The position numbers and the translations under genes are program-made. DNA of 64,000 nt, from NCBI GenBank assembly GCA_018239845.1, contig JAFEGO010000053.1, forward strand, positions 22,864-86,863, written 5' to 3'. A model generated the notes under the pieces. It had not been told where the DNA came from. It saw nothing but the letters and a program-made list of their open reading frames with translations, and did no database searches. Shown piece after piece: positions 6,774 through 15,309 of this stretch (positions within the stretch are counted from its first letter, which is position 1; each line of letters starts with the position of its first letter). Origin of the DNA: Verrucomicrobiota bacterium. GTDB taxonomy: Bacteria; Verrucomicrobiota; Verrucomicrobiia; Opitutales; Opitutaceae.

Positions 6774-9368
6774 ATGCTCTCCGATCTCCGCTTCGCCCTC
6801 CGCACCCTCGCCAAGACGCCCGGCTTCACTGCCGCCGCAGTCATCGTGCTCGCCCTCGGCATCGGCGCCAACTCCGCCGTCTTCAGCCTCGTCAACGCCC
6901 TGCTCTTTGATCCGCCCGCCTACACGAAGCCCGCGGAGATCGTCCAGCTCTTCTCCCAGGACAAGAAGAACCCCAAGAACTACCGCTCCTTCTCGTATCC
7001 CACGTATCGCGACATCCGCGAGAAGAATTCCGTCTTCACCGACGTCGTCGCGCACAATCTTTCCATTGTCGGCCTCGGCGAGAAGGACCACGCCCGCCGG
7101 GCCTTCGTCGATCTCGTATCCTCCAACTATTTCCCGGTCCTCGGCGTGTCGCCCATCCAGGGCCGCGGCTTCCTCCCCGCCGAGGAAAAGCCCGGCGCCA
7201 ACATCAACGTCGCCGTGGCCAGCTACAGTTCCTGGAAAAAGCACGGTCTCGATCCCGCCTTCATCGGATCCACGGTCACCATCAACGGCCGGCTCTTCAC
7301 GGTCATTGGCATCACGCCTGCGGGCTTTACCGGCACAATGCAGCTCTTCTCGCCCGAGTTCTGGCTGCCGCTCGGCGTGTACGATCAGGTCGTCAATGCC
7401 TCCCTGACCGATCACCAGGCGCTCGCCAGCCGCACCGGCGGCGACCTCATGCTCATCGGCCGCCTCAAGCCCGGCCTCACTGCCGCGGCCGCCCAGCCCG
7501 CCATCGCCACCCTCGCCGCCAATCTGGAGCAAGCCTTCCCGGTTGAGCAGAAGGACCAGACCTTCATCACCGCGCCGCTCTCCCGTCTTTCCAGCAGCGA
7601 CACTCCGCAGGACGAGGATGGCGGCATCGCCACGCTCGGCACCCTGCTCCTCGGCATGGCCGCCGTCGTCCTCCTCGTCGCCTGCCTCAATCTCGCCAAC
7701 ATGCTTCTCGCCCGCGGCACCGCCCGCCGCAAGGAGATCGCCATCCGCCTCGCCCTCGGCGGCGGCCGCAGCCGCATCATCCGCCAGCTCGTCACCGAGG
7801 GGTTTGTCCTCGCCGTCATGGGCGGCGCGGTCGGCCTCGTGCTCTCGCTCTGGGCGACCGACCTGCTCGTGGCGTCGTTGCTGAAACTCATGCCCTTCGA
7901 CTTGGTGATGCCTTCCGGCGTCAGTCCGATCGTGCTCACCGCCACGTTTGTCTTCTGCCTGCTCGGCACGCTCGTCTTCGCCCTCGGGCCCGCGCTGAAG
8001 CTCTCCCGCGCCAACGTCCTGACCGACCTCAAGGAGCACGCCGGCGAGGACACCGTGCGCCGCCGTTGGAAATGGCTCCCCCGCCACCCGCTCGTCGTCG
8101 TGCAGATCGCCCTTTCCCTCGCGCTCCTCACCGCCGCCGCCCTCTTCATCCGCGGGGCCAACAAGGCCGCCAACGTCGATGTCGGCCTCGACATCAAGCG
8201 CACCTGGCTCATCGAGATCGATGCCAGCCTCGCCGGTCAGAATCCCACCCGCGCCCGCGACCTCTACCGCGGTCTCAATGAGCGGCTCGCCGCCCTCCCC
8301 GGCGTCGAAAGCGCCAGCATCTCCTCGCTCGTGCCCTTCGGCATGATGTCGCAGAGCAAACGGATCTCGCGCGCCGGGCTCTACCCCGCCGATGACGCCA
8401 AGCCCGCCACCGCCGCCGAGGGTCTCGCGTACTTCGCCGGTTGGAACAGCGTCGGCGCCGACTACTTCAAGACCGTCGGTCTCCCCCTGCTGCGCGGCCG
8501 CGCCTTCACCGTCGCCGAGGCCACCCAGGCCGGCGCGCCGCCCGTCGCCATCATCGACGAGGCACTCGCCCGCCAGCTCTGGCCCGAGGGCGACGCTCTC
8601 GGCCAGCACCTCCAGTACGCCTCCAACAAGGCCCCCACCGCCAAGAGCAATGGCAGCGGCGGCGGCATCAACATGAGCAGCGACTCCGACTCAGGCGAGA
8701 TCAAGGCCGGCGAGTCCATCGAGGTCGTCGGCATCGTGCCCTCCGTGCGGCGCAAGCTCTTTGAGAAGGAGCCCGGCAACAACATCTACCTTCCTTTCAG
8801 TCGCGGCTACCAGAGCGACACCCACTTCCTCGTGCGTTTCGCCACCGCGCCTGCCGACGCCATGGCCACGGCCGATCTCCTGCGCCGCACCGTCCGCGAT
8901 TTCGATCCCACTCTGCCCGTGCTGAATGTGAAGTCGTTTACACAGCACCTCGACAGCAACATAGAAATCTGGCTGGTGCGTGCAGGTGCCGCCTTGTTCT
9001 CCGTCTTCGGCGGTCTCGCTCTCGGCCTTGCCGTCGTCGGCATCTACGGCGTGAAGGCCTACGCGGTGGCCCGCCGCACCCGCGAGATCGGCATCCGCAT
9101 GGCCCTTGGCGCGCAGCCCTCTGCTGTGCTCCGGATGATTCTCCGTGAGGCCGCCCTGATGCTCGTCTGCGGCCTCATCCTTGGCCTCATCCTCGCTGTA
9201 GCCACCGGCCAGCTCGTGAGCAGCCTCCTCTACCGCGTGAGCGCCACCGACCCCGTCGCCTTCACCGTCGCTCCCGCCGTGCTCGCCGCCGCCGCCTTCC
9301 TCGCGTGCTGGATCCCGGCCCGTCGCGCCACCCGCATCAATCCCCTCAAGGCCCTCCGCACCGAGTGA
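6774..9368 (+). CDS. ABC transporter permease, double MacB/FtsX module (ADOP type)
   Basis: An 864-residue inner-membrane permease, the longest of the seven here. It begins MLSDLRFALRTLAKTPGFT, with the first helix near residues 20-42. Membrane block 1 contains CLNLANMLLARGTARRKEIAIRLALG. A central re-entry helix (PLVVVQIALSLALLTAAALFI) starts module 2, and the C-terminus is PARRATRINPLKALRTE. A Ser/Gly-rich insertion (SNGSGGGINMSSDSDSGE, near residue 630) interrupts the second periplasmic domain and is absent from its paralogues here. It is the first permease after the ATPase in the operon; the exported beta-repeat protein follows 16 bases later. Confidence 0.93.
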   Translation: MLSDLRFALRTLAKTPGFTAAAVIVLALGIGANSAVFSLVNALLFDPPAYTKPAEIVQLFSQDKKNPKNYRSFSYPTYRDIREKNSVFTDVVAHNLSIVGLGEKDHARRAFVDLVSSNYFPVLGVSPIQGRGFLPAEEKPGANINVAVASYSSWKKHGLDPAFIGSTVTINGRLFTVIGITPAGFTGTMQLFSPEFWLPLGVYDQVVNASLTDHQALASRTGGDLMLIGRLKPGLTAAAAQPAIATLAANLEQAFPVEQKDQTFITAPLSRLSSSDTPQDEDGGIATLGTLLLGMAAVVLLVACLNLANMLLARGTARRKEIAIRLALGGGRSRIIRQLVTEGFVLAVMGGAVGLVLSLWATDLLVASLLKLMPFDLVMPSGVSPIVLTATFVFCLLGTLVFALGPALKLSRANVLTDLKEHAGEDTVRRRWKWLPRHPLVVVQIALSLALLTAAALFIRGANKAANVDVGLDIKRTWLIEIDASLAGQNPTRARDLYRGLNERLAALPGVESASISSLVPFGMMSQSKRISRAGLYPADDAKPATAAEGLAYFAGWNSVGADYFKTVGLPLLRGRAFTVAEATQAGAPPVAIIDEALARQLWPEGDALGQHLQYASNKAPTAKSNGSGGGINMSSDSDSGEIKAGESIEVVGIVPSVRRKLFEKEPGNNIYLPFSRGYQSDTHFLVRFATAPADAMATADLLRRTVRDFDPTLPVLNVKSFTQHLDSNIEIWLVRAGAALFSVFGGLALGLAVVGIYGVKAYAVARRTREIGIRMALGAQPSAVLRMILREAALMLVCGLILGLILAVATGQLVSSLLYRVSATDPVAFTVAPAVLAAAAFLACWIPARRATRINPLKALRTE

Positions 9369-9384
9369 TCCTTTCTAAACAAAA

Positions 9385-10155
9385 ATGAAATCTCTCTTCC
9401 TCCTCGCCGCCGCTCTCCTCACCGCCACCGCGGCCTACGCCGACTCCTATTCCTTCAAGGAGCCGTTCTCCCGCACCGCGCCTTTCAGCGCCACCGGCGA
9501 GCTGTCCCTCGACAACGTCAACGGCTCCGTCGAGATCCGCACCTGGGATAAAAATGAAATCCTCATCGAGGGCGAAAAATCCGCCAAGACCGACGAGGAG
9601 CTGAAGCTCATCGAGCTCACCATCGACACCGCGGCTCCCGCCGCCGCAACCATCAAGGTCCACTTGCCGAAGCGCCCCGGCGCCTGGTTTAGCGGCAGCA
9701 ACATCCGCGCTGCCGTCACCTTCAAGATCACCGTCCCCGCCACCGCCAACCTCGCGCACATCCGCACGGTCAATTCGGCCCTCACGCTCGATGGCCTCGC
9801 CGGTCCCGTGAATGCCGCGACCGTCAACGGCCGCATCACCGTCACCGCCCTCCGCGGCAACGCCACGCTCGAGACCGTCAACGGCTCGCTCAACGCCAGC
9901 TTCGCCGCCCTCACCGCCGGCCAGCGTCTCTTCCTCGATACCACCAACGGCTCCATCACCGTTACCCTGCCCGCCAACGCCGGCGCCGCCATCGACGCCT
10001 CCGTCGTCAACGGCTACGTGGACTGCGATTTCCCCCTCACGCTCTCCGGCGGCCGCATCCACGGCAGCAGCCTGAAGGGTGCCATCGGCGACGCCCGCGC
10101 CGCCCTCCGCGCCCGCACCGTCAACGGCAGCATCCATCTGGTCAAAAAGTCCTAG
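9385..10155 (+). CDS. Exported DUF4097-like beta-repeat protein
   Basis: 256 residues with a signal peptide (MKSLFLLAAALLTATAAYADS, cleavage near residue 20). The mature part repeats a strand motif around V-N-G: DNVNGSVEI, RTVNSALTL, ATVNGRITV, ETVNGSLNA, DTTNGSITV, SVVNGYVDC, RTVNGSIHL. This fits a single-stranded beta-helix of the DUF4097/adhesin-like type, whose biochemical role is unknown. It lies between two ADOP permeases, 16 bases after one and 62 bases before the next. It is therefore probably co-transcribed and may act in the periplasm with the pump. The family call rests on the repeat pattern. Confidence 0.85.
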   Translation: MKSLFLLAAALLTATAAYADSYSFKEPFSRTAPFSATGELSLDNVNGSVEIRTWDKNEILIEGEKSAKTDEELKLIELTIDTAAPAAATIKVHLPKRPGAWFSGSNIRAAVTFKITVPATANLAHIRTVNSALTLDGLAGPVNAATVNGRITVTALRGNATLETVNGSLNASFAALTAGQRLFLDTTNGSITVTLPANAGAAIDASVVNGYVDCDFPLTLSGGRIHGSSLKGAIGDARAALRARTVNGSIHLVKKS

Positions 10156-10217
10156 TGACTGCGGCGTCCCTGCCGCAGATCCCCGATCTCCGAACCGCGC
10201 ACTCCGACCTCCGAAAC

Positions 10218-12725
10218 ATGATCATCGAAACCTTCTTCCAGGACATCCGCATCGGCCTGCGCGTCCTGCTCAAGGAAAAATCCTTCTGCGCCCTCGCCGT
10301 CTTCGTCCTCGCGATTGGCATCTGCGCCGTCACGACCCAGTTCTCGGTGGTCAACGGCGTCCTCCTCCGCGGCTTCGCCTTTCCCCGTGCCGACGAGCTG
10401 GTTGACCTCCAGTTAGCCGACCCCACCGACTTCTCCCCCGGCAATTTCAACTCCCGCGTCACCACCGCCGACTTCATCGAGCTCAAGGAGCAGCAGAAGT
10501 CCTACAGCGCGCTCGTCGCCTACCTCAACGGCTCCACCGTCAATCTCACTTACAACGGCAATCCGCAGCGCCTGCAGGGCGGCTATGTCACCTGGGATTT
10601 CTTCCGCGTGCTCGGCGTCTCGCCCGCCCTCGGCCGCGATTTCGTCGCCGACGACGACCGCCCCGGCGTCGCGAAGACCATCATCCTCAGCGACAAGATC
10701 TGGCAGCGCGATTTCGGCGGCAATCCCGCCGTGATCGGCCAGGCCGTCCGCGTCAACGGCCGCAGCGGCACCGTCATCGGCGTCATGCCGCCGAAGTTCT
10801 CCTTCCCCGCCAACGAGGAGCTTTGGATCCCCATCAACACCGAGTTCCCGCCCAAGCCCCGCAACGACCGCACCATCAGCACGGTCAGCGTCATCGCCCG
10901 GCTCAAGCCCGGTGTCTCCCTTGAGCAGGCCAACGCCGAGCTCATGGGCATCGCCCAGCGTTTCTCCAAGGCCTACGTCGAGAACAAGCAGTTCAGCCTC
11001 GGCTACGTCCGCCCGCTCATCGCCTCCTTCACCGGCCCGCAGCTCAGCGGCCTGCTCTACCTCATGCTTGCGTTCTGCGTCGCCGTGCTGCTCATCGCCT
11101 GCGGTAACGTGATGAACATGCAGTTCGCCCGCGCCACCCTGCGCGCCAAGGAGCTCGCCATCCGCTCCTCCCTCGGCGCCAGCCGCAGCCGTCTCGTCCG
11201 CCAGATGCTCACCGAGAGCCTCCTGCTCGCCGCCCTCGGCGCCGTCATCGGCATCAGCCTTTCCAGCTGGACCATCGAGTGGGTGGACCAGGCCGTGCAT
11301 GCCGGCAACAATCCCATCCCTGCGTGGATGACGTTCCGCCTCGATCCGCCCGTCCTCTTCTTCGTCGTCGGCGTCACCGTCCTCTCGGCCGTCGTCTCCG
11401 GTCTCCTTCCCGCCGTCATGGCCTCCCGCGCCAATGCTTCCGATGTCCTCAAGGAGTCCGGCCGCGGCAATACCGGTCGCAGCATCGCCGTCGTCACCAA
11501 GACCCTCGTGGTGGTCCAGATTCTCTTCACCTGCGTCCTCCTCATCGCGGCACTCCTGCAGGTCCAGTCGATCCAGCGCCAGCAGCACATCGACTACGGC
11601 TACAACACCTCCGGGATCCTTTCCGCCCGCATGGGCCTCATGGCCGGCGATTACCCCACCAACGAGTCGCGCGTTCTCTTCTTCGAAAAACTCCTCCGGC
11701 AGGTCCGCACCCATCCCGCGCTCGAGTCCGTCGCCCTCACCAACCGTTTCCAGATGGTCTTCTCCGGCAACGGCCCCATCGAGCTCGAGGGCAAGCAGTA
11801 CAAGGACGACAAGGACCGCCCGCAGGCCAACTTCGAAAACGTGAGCGACGGCTACTTCGCCACCATCGGTCAGCGCCTCATCGAGGGCCGCGACTTCACG
11901 ATGGATGACAACGACGTGAAACTCCCCGTCGCCATCGTCAACACCACCTTCGCGCACAAGTTCTTCGGCAACGAGAGCCCGCTCGGCCGCCGCTTCCGCA
12001 CCACGAGCAGCAACGGCGCTGTCACCGATCCGTGGCGCACCATCATAGGCGTCGTCTCCGACGTCCGCATGACCGGCCCGTTCAACAACCGGATCGACAA
12101 CACCGGCTACTACATCCCGATCAGCGGCTTCGTCTATGGCGATGGCAAGCCCGTCATCAACGGCCTCCAGTTTGCCACCATCATCGTGAAGCTGCGCGGC
12201 GATGCCCTGCCCGAGTCCTTCGCCACCTCCCTCCGCCGCGCGGTCAACGAGGTCGATCCCAACCTACCGCTCTACTTCGTCGCCACGCCCAAGACCAACC
12301 TCGATGCCTTCATCGCACAGAATTACATTCTTGTCGTGATGTTCGGCGTCTTCGGTGCCATCGCCGTCATCCTCGCCTCCGTCGGCCTCTACGGTGTCAC
12401 GGCCTTCTCCGTCAACCAGCGCACGCAGGAGTTCGGCATCCGCATGGCCCTCGGCGCCGATGCCCGGCTCATTTTGAAAATGGTCCTCGCGCAGGGTGCC
12501 TTCCAGCTCGCCCTCGGCCTCGCCCTGGGCCTGGCCGTGGCCCTCGGTCTCAGCTACGCGCTGGCCGCCGGCATGCAGAACTTCCTCTTCGGCATCAGCC
12601 CCCGCGACCCCCTGACGTACATCGCGGTCATCGCCCTCCTCGCCGTCGTCTCCTTCCTCGCGACTTTCATCCCCGCCCGCCGCGCCACCAAGGTGGACCC
12701 CATGTCCGCCCTCCGGGCGGAATGA
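10218..12725 (+). CDS. ABC transporter permease, double MacB/FtsX module (ADOP type)
   Basis: An 835-residue permease. The ATG at 10218 (MIIETFFQDIRIGLRVLLKE) is chosen over the GTG at 10155, which overlaps the previous stop and adds a 21-residue non-family leader. Module 1 has a periplasmic MacB_PCD domain and the helix pair around ACGNVMNMQFARATLRAKELAIRSSLG. Module 2 starts at TLVVVQILFTCVLLIAALLQ and ends PARRATKVDPMSALRAE. It diverges more from the other paralogues in its N-terminal half (SFCALAVFVLAIGICAVTTQ in place of the usual GIGAN motif). This suggests a distinct partner or substrate within the operon. Confidence 0.92.
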   Translation: MIIETFFQDIRIGLRVLLKEKSFCALAVFVLAIGICAVTTQFSVVNGVLLRGFAFPRADELVDLQLADPTDFSPGNFNSRVTTADFIELKEQQKSYSALVAYLNGSTVNLTYNGNPQRLQGGYVTWDFFRVLGVSPALGRDFVADDDRPGVAKTIILSDKIWQRDFGGNPAVIGQAVRVNGRSGTVIGVMPPKFSFPANEELWIPINTEFPPKPRNDRTISTVSVIARLKPGVSLEQANAELMGIAQRFSKAYVENKQFSLGYVRPLIASFTGPQLSGLLYLMLAFCVAVLLIACGNVMNMQFARATLRAKELAIRSSLGASRSRLVRQMLTESLLLAALGAVIGISLSSWTIEWVDQAVHAGNNPIPAWMTFRLDPPVLFFVVGVTVLSAVVSGLLPAVMASRANASDVLKESGRGNTGRSIAVVTKTLVVVQILFTCVLLIAALLQVQSIQRQQHIDYGYNTSGILSARMGLMAGDYPTNESRVLFFEKLLRQVRTHPALESVALTNRFQMVFSGNGPIELEGKQYKDDKDRPQANFENVSDGYFATIGQRLIEGRDFTMDDNDVKLPVAIVNTTFAHKFFGNESPLGRRFRTTSSNGAVTDPWRTIIGVVSDVRMTGPFNNRIDNTGYYIPISGFVYGDGKPVINGLQFATIIVKLRGDALPESFATSLRRAVNEVDPNLPLYFVATPKTNLDAFIAQNYILVVMFGVFGAIAVILASVGLYGVTAFSVNQRTQEFGIRMALGADARLILKMVLAQGAFQLALGLALGLAVALGLSYALAAGMQNFLFGISPRDPLTYIAVIALLAVVSFLATFIPARRATKVDPMSALRAE

Positions 12726-12741
12726 CGAAGGTCCAATTACC

Positions 12742-12808
12742 CATGTCTAATGCCAGCACCCTTTCACCACTCATCATCAATCACTAGTCATTAGGCATTG
12801 TTCATTGG
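12742..12808. repeat. CATTAGN-type heptamer element, copy 1
   Basis: An inverted pair of short heptamer runs (CATGTCTAATGCC and CATTAGGCATTGTTCATT) fills the gap between two permease genes. A longer version is at 17715-17804. Confidence 0.55.
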
Positions 12809-12902
12809 CCCTTGGGCCTGTTCCACCGCTGTATCCGCCTTCCGGACGCCGCACGTATTCTTTAATCGGGCTCAATCGAAATTCGGGAATCCAAGATAGA
12901 AA

Positions 12903-15299
12903 ATGAAACACGCCTTCCGCCAGCTCCTGGCCGCGCCCGGCTTCACCGCCATCGCGATCCTCACGCTCGCCCTCGGCATCGGGGCGTGCACCGCCATTTT
13001 TTCCGTCGTCAATGGCGTGCTCCTCCGCCCGCTCGATTACCCCGGGCCCGGCCAGCTCACCGTCATCAAGGACTCGAAACTTCCTGAATTCCCGGAATTT
13101 TCCAGCTCCCCGCCCAACTTTCTCGATTGGCGCAAGGAGCTGAAATCCTTCGCCAACCTTGCCGCCGCCGCCGGCGCGCCGCTCAATCTCACCGGCAACG
13201 GCGAGCCCGAGCGCCTTATCGGGCTGAAGGTCACCGACCGTTACTTCGAGACCTTTGGCGTCCAGCCGTTTCTCGGCCGCACCTTCCTCCCCGAGGAGGA
13301 CGCCGTGGGCAAGAATCATGTCGTCATCCTCAGCCATCCGTTCTGGCAGCGCGTGTATGGCGGCGACGCCACTGTCATCGGCCGCTCTCTCCAGCTCAAC
13401 GGCGAGCCCTACACCGTCGTCGGCATCGCCCCGCCCGGCTTTGGCCTCGCGAATAAAATCGACGCCTGGGTCCCCATGGCTTTCACCGCCGAGGATACTG
13501 CCAACGACAATCGTGATTCCCACTACCTGGGCGTCATCGGTCGCCTCAAACCCGGTGTCACCTCCGCCCAGGCCAACGCGGAGCTCCAAGTCCTCGCCGC
13601 CCGTCTTGCGCGCCAATACCCGAGTACCAACAAGAGCTGGTCAGCCTTCGCGACGCCGCTGCTCGATTACAGCGTCCGCGATGTGCGCGGCATTTTGTGG
13701 ATCCTGCTCGGCGCCGTCGCTTGCGTCCTCCTGATCGCCTGCGCCAATATCGCCAACCTCCTTCTCGCCCGCGCCACCGCGCGCCACCGCGAGATCTCAA
13801 TCCGCGCCGCCCTGGGTGCGTCCCGCGCGCGGCTCATCCGCCAGCTGCTCGCCGAGAGCGTACTGCTCGCGCTGTTCGGCGGACTCGCCGGCATCCTCCT
13901 CGCGCGCTGGGGTCTCGATGCCCTGCTCGCCCTCGCTCCTTCCAATCTTCCCCGCACTGCCGATATCCATCTCGACCTCGGTGTGCTGGCTTTTGCCCTC
14001 GTGCTCAGCATCGCCACGGGACTCATCTTCGGTCTCGCGCCCGCGTGGTTCGCCGCGCGCACCGATGTCAACGAGGCCCTCAAGCAGGGCACGCGCGGCT
14101 CCACGGCCGGCGGTGCCCGGGGTCGCATCCGCAATGCCATCGTGGTCCTGCAGATCGCCTTCGCCCTTGTCCTGCTCACCGGTGCCGGCCTGCTCCTGCG
14201 CAGCTTCGTCCGCCTCACGCGCGTCGATCCCGGCTTCAATCCCGAGCACGCCACGGTCCTCCGCCTCACGCTTCCGCAAAAGAAATATCCCGGCCTCTCC
14301 CAGCGCGTCGCCTTTGCCGACGCGCTGCTCGCGAAGCTCGCCGCCACGCCCGGCGTGCAGTCCGTCGGCCTCACCCACACCCTGCCGCTCCTCGGCGACT
14401 GGGTCCTCGGCTTCAACATCGATGGCCGCCCTCTGCTCGGCCCCAGCGAACAGCCCAATGCCAACTACTACGCGGTCACGCCCGGCTACTTTCAAGCCAT
14501 GGGCATCCGCCTCGTCCGCGGCCGTCTCTTCACCGACCGCGACACCGACAAGGCCCCGCGCGTCGCCCTCATCAGCGAGACTCTTGCCCGTCAGCAGTTC
14601 CCGAACGAAGATCCCATTGGCAAGCGCATCAATATCACCGTCGGTCCCGATGCTTGGCGCGAGATCATCGGCATCGTCGGTGACGTCAAACAGTACGGCG
14701 TCGAAAAACCTGTCACCGCCCAGGCCTACGAACCTTACGCGCAGAAATCCTTCAACACCCTCAACGTCGTCATCCGCACCGCGTCCGCCAATGCCGACGC
14801 CGCCCTGCTGGCGACTCTCCGCCCCACCGTGTATGCCGTGGACAAGGACCAGCCCGTCGGCTCCGTCCGGCCGCTCGGCGACATCGTGGCCGACAGCATC
14901 GCGCGTCAGCGCTTCGCCACGTTGCTCCTCACCGTGTTTTCGCTCATCGCGCTCGTGATCGCCGCCGTCGGCATCTACGGCGTGATGGCCTACACGGTCA
15001 CGCAGCGCACGTCCGAGTTCGGCATCCGCCTCGCCCTCGGCGCGCAGCCGCGGGAAATCCTCCGTCTGGTCTTCACTCAAGGCGCCCGTCTCGTCGCGCT
15101 GGGCCTTGCGCTCGGCCTCCTCGCCACGTTCGCGCTGAGCTGCGCCATCGAGTCGATGCTCTATAACACCAGCACGCGCGATCCCCTCACCCTCGCCGGC
15201 ATCACCGCCCTCTTCGCCTTGGTCTCCGCCCTCGCCTGCCTCCTCCCCGCCCGCCGCGCTACGAAAGTAGATCCCCTCACCGCCCTCCGTTCCGAGTAA
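12903..15299 (+). CDS. ABC transporter permease, double MacB/FtsX module (ADOP type)
   Basis: A 798-residue permease starting MKHAFRQLLAAPGFTAIAI. Its first helix ends in the LALGIGACTAIFSVVNGVLL motif. Membrane block 1 shows ACANIANLLLARATARHREISIRAALG. Module 2 begins near AIVVLQIAFALVLLTGAGLL, and the terminus is PARRATKVDPLTALRSE. Only 10 bases separate its stop from the next permease, so the two are probably translated from one message. It lacks an ATPase domain. A 177-base gap with heptamer repeats separates it from the previous permease, so an extra internal promoter is possible, although none is recognisable. Confidence 0.93.
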   Translation: MKHAFRQLLAAPGFTAIAILTLALGIGACTAIFSVVNGVLLRPLDYPGPGQLTVIKDSKLPEFPEFSSSPPNFLDWRKELKSFANLAAAAGAPLNLTGNGEPERLIGLKVTDRYFETFGVQPFLGRTFLPEEDAVGKNHVVILSHPFWQRVYGGDATVIGRSLQLNGEPYTVVGIAPPGFGLANKIDAWVPMAFTAEDTANDNRDSHYLGVIGRLKPGVTSAQANAELQVLAARLARQYPSTNKSWSAFATPLLDYSVRDVRGILWILLGAVACVLLIACANIANLLLARATARHREISIRAALGASRARLIRQLLAESVLLALFGGLAGILLARWGLDALLALAPSNLPRTADIHLDLGVLAFALVLSIATGLIFGLAPAWFAARTDVNEALKQGTRGSTAGGARGRIRNAIVVLQIAFALVLLTGAGLLLRSFVRLTRVDPGFNPEHATVLRLTLPQKKYPGLSQRVAFADALLAKLAATPGVQSVGLTHTLPLLGDWVLGFNIDGRPLLGPSEQPNANYYAVTPGYFQAMGIRLVRGRLFTDRDTDKAPRVALISETLARQQFPNEDPIGKRINITVGPDAWREIIGIVGDVKQYGVEKPVTAQAYEPYAQKSFNTLNVVIRTASANADAALLATLRPTVYAVDKDQPVGSVRPLGDIVADSIARQRFATLLLTVFSLIALVIAAVGIYGVMAYTVTQRTSEFGIRLALGAQPREILRLVFTQGARLVALGLALGLLATFALSCAIESMLYNTSTRDPLTLAGITALFALVSALACLLPARRATKVDPLTALRSE

Positions 15300-15309
15300 A
15301 CCACCCGCC

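Noticed and set aside
6756..8609. 617-codon minus-strand frame antisense to the permease at 6774
   Set aside because: Gly/Glu/Ala-rich, no domain, fully opposite a clear permease; a by-product of high GC at third codon positions.
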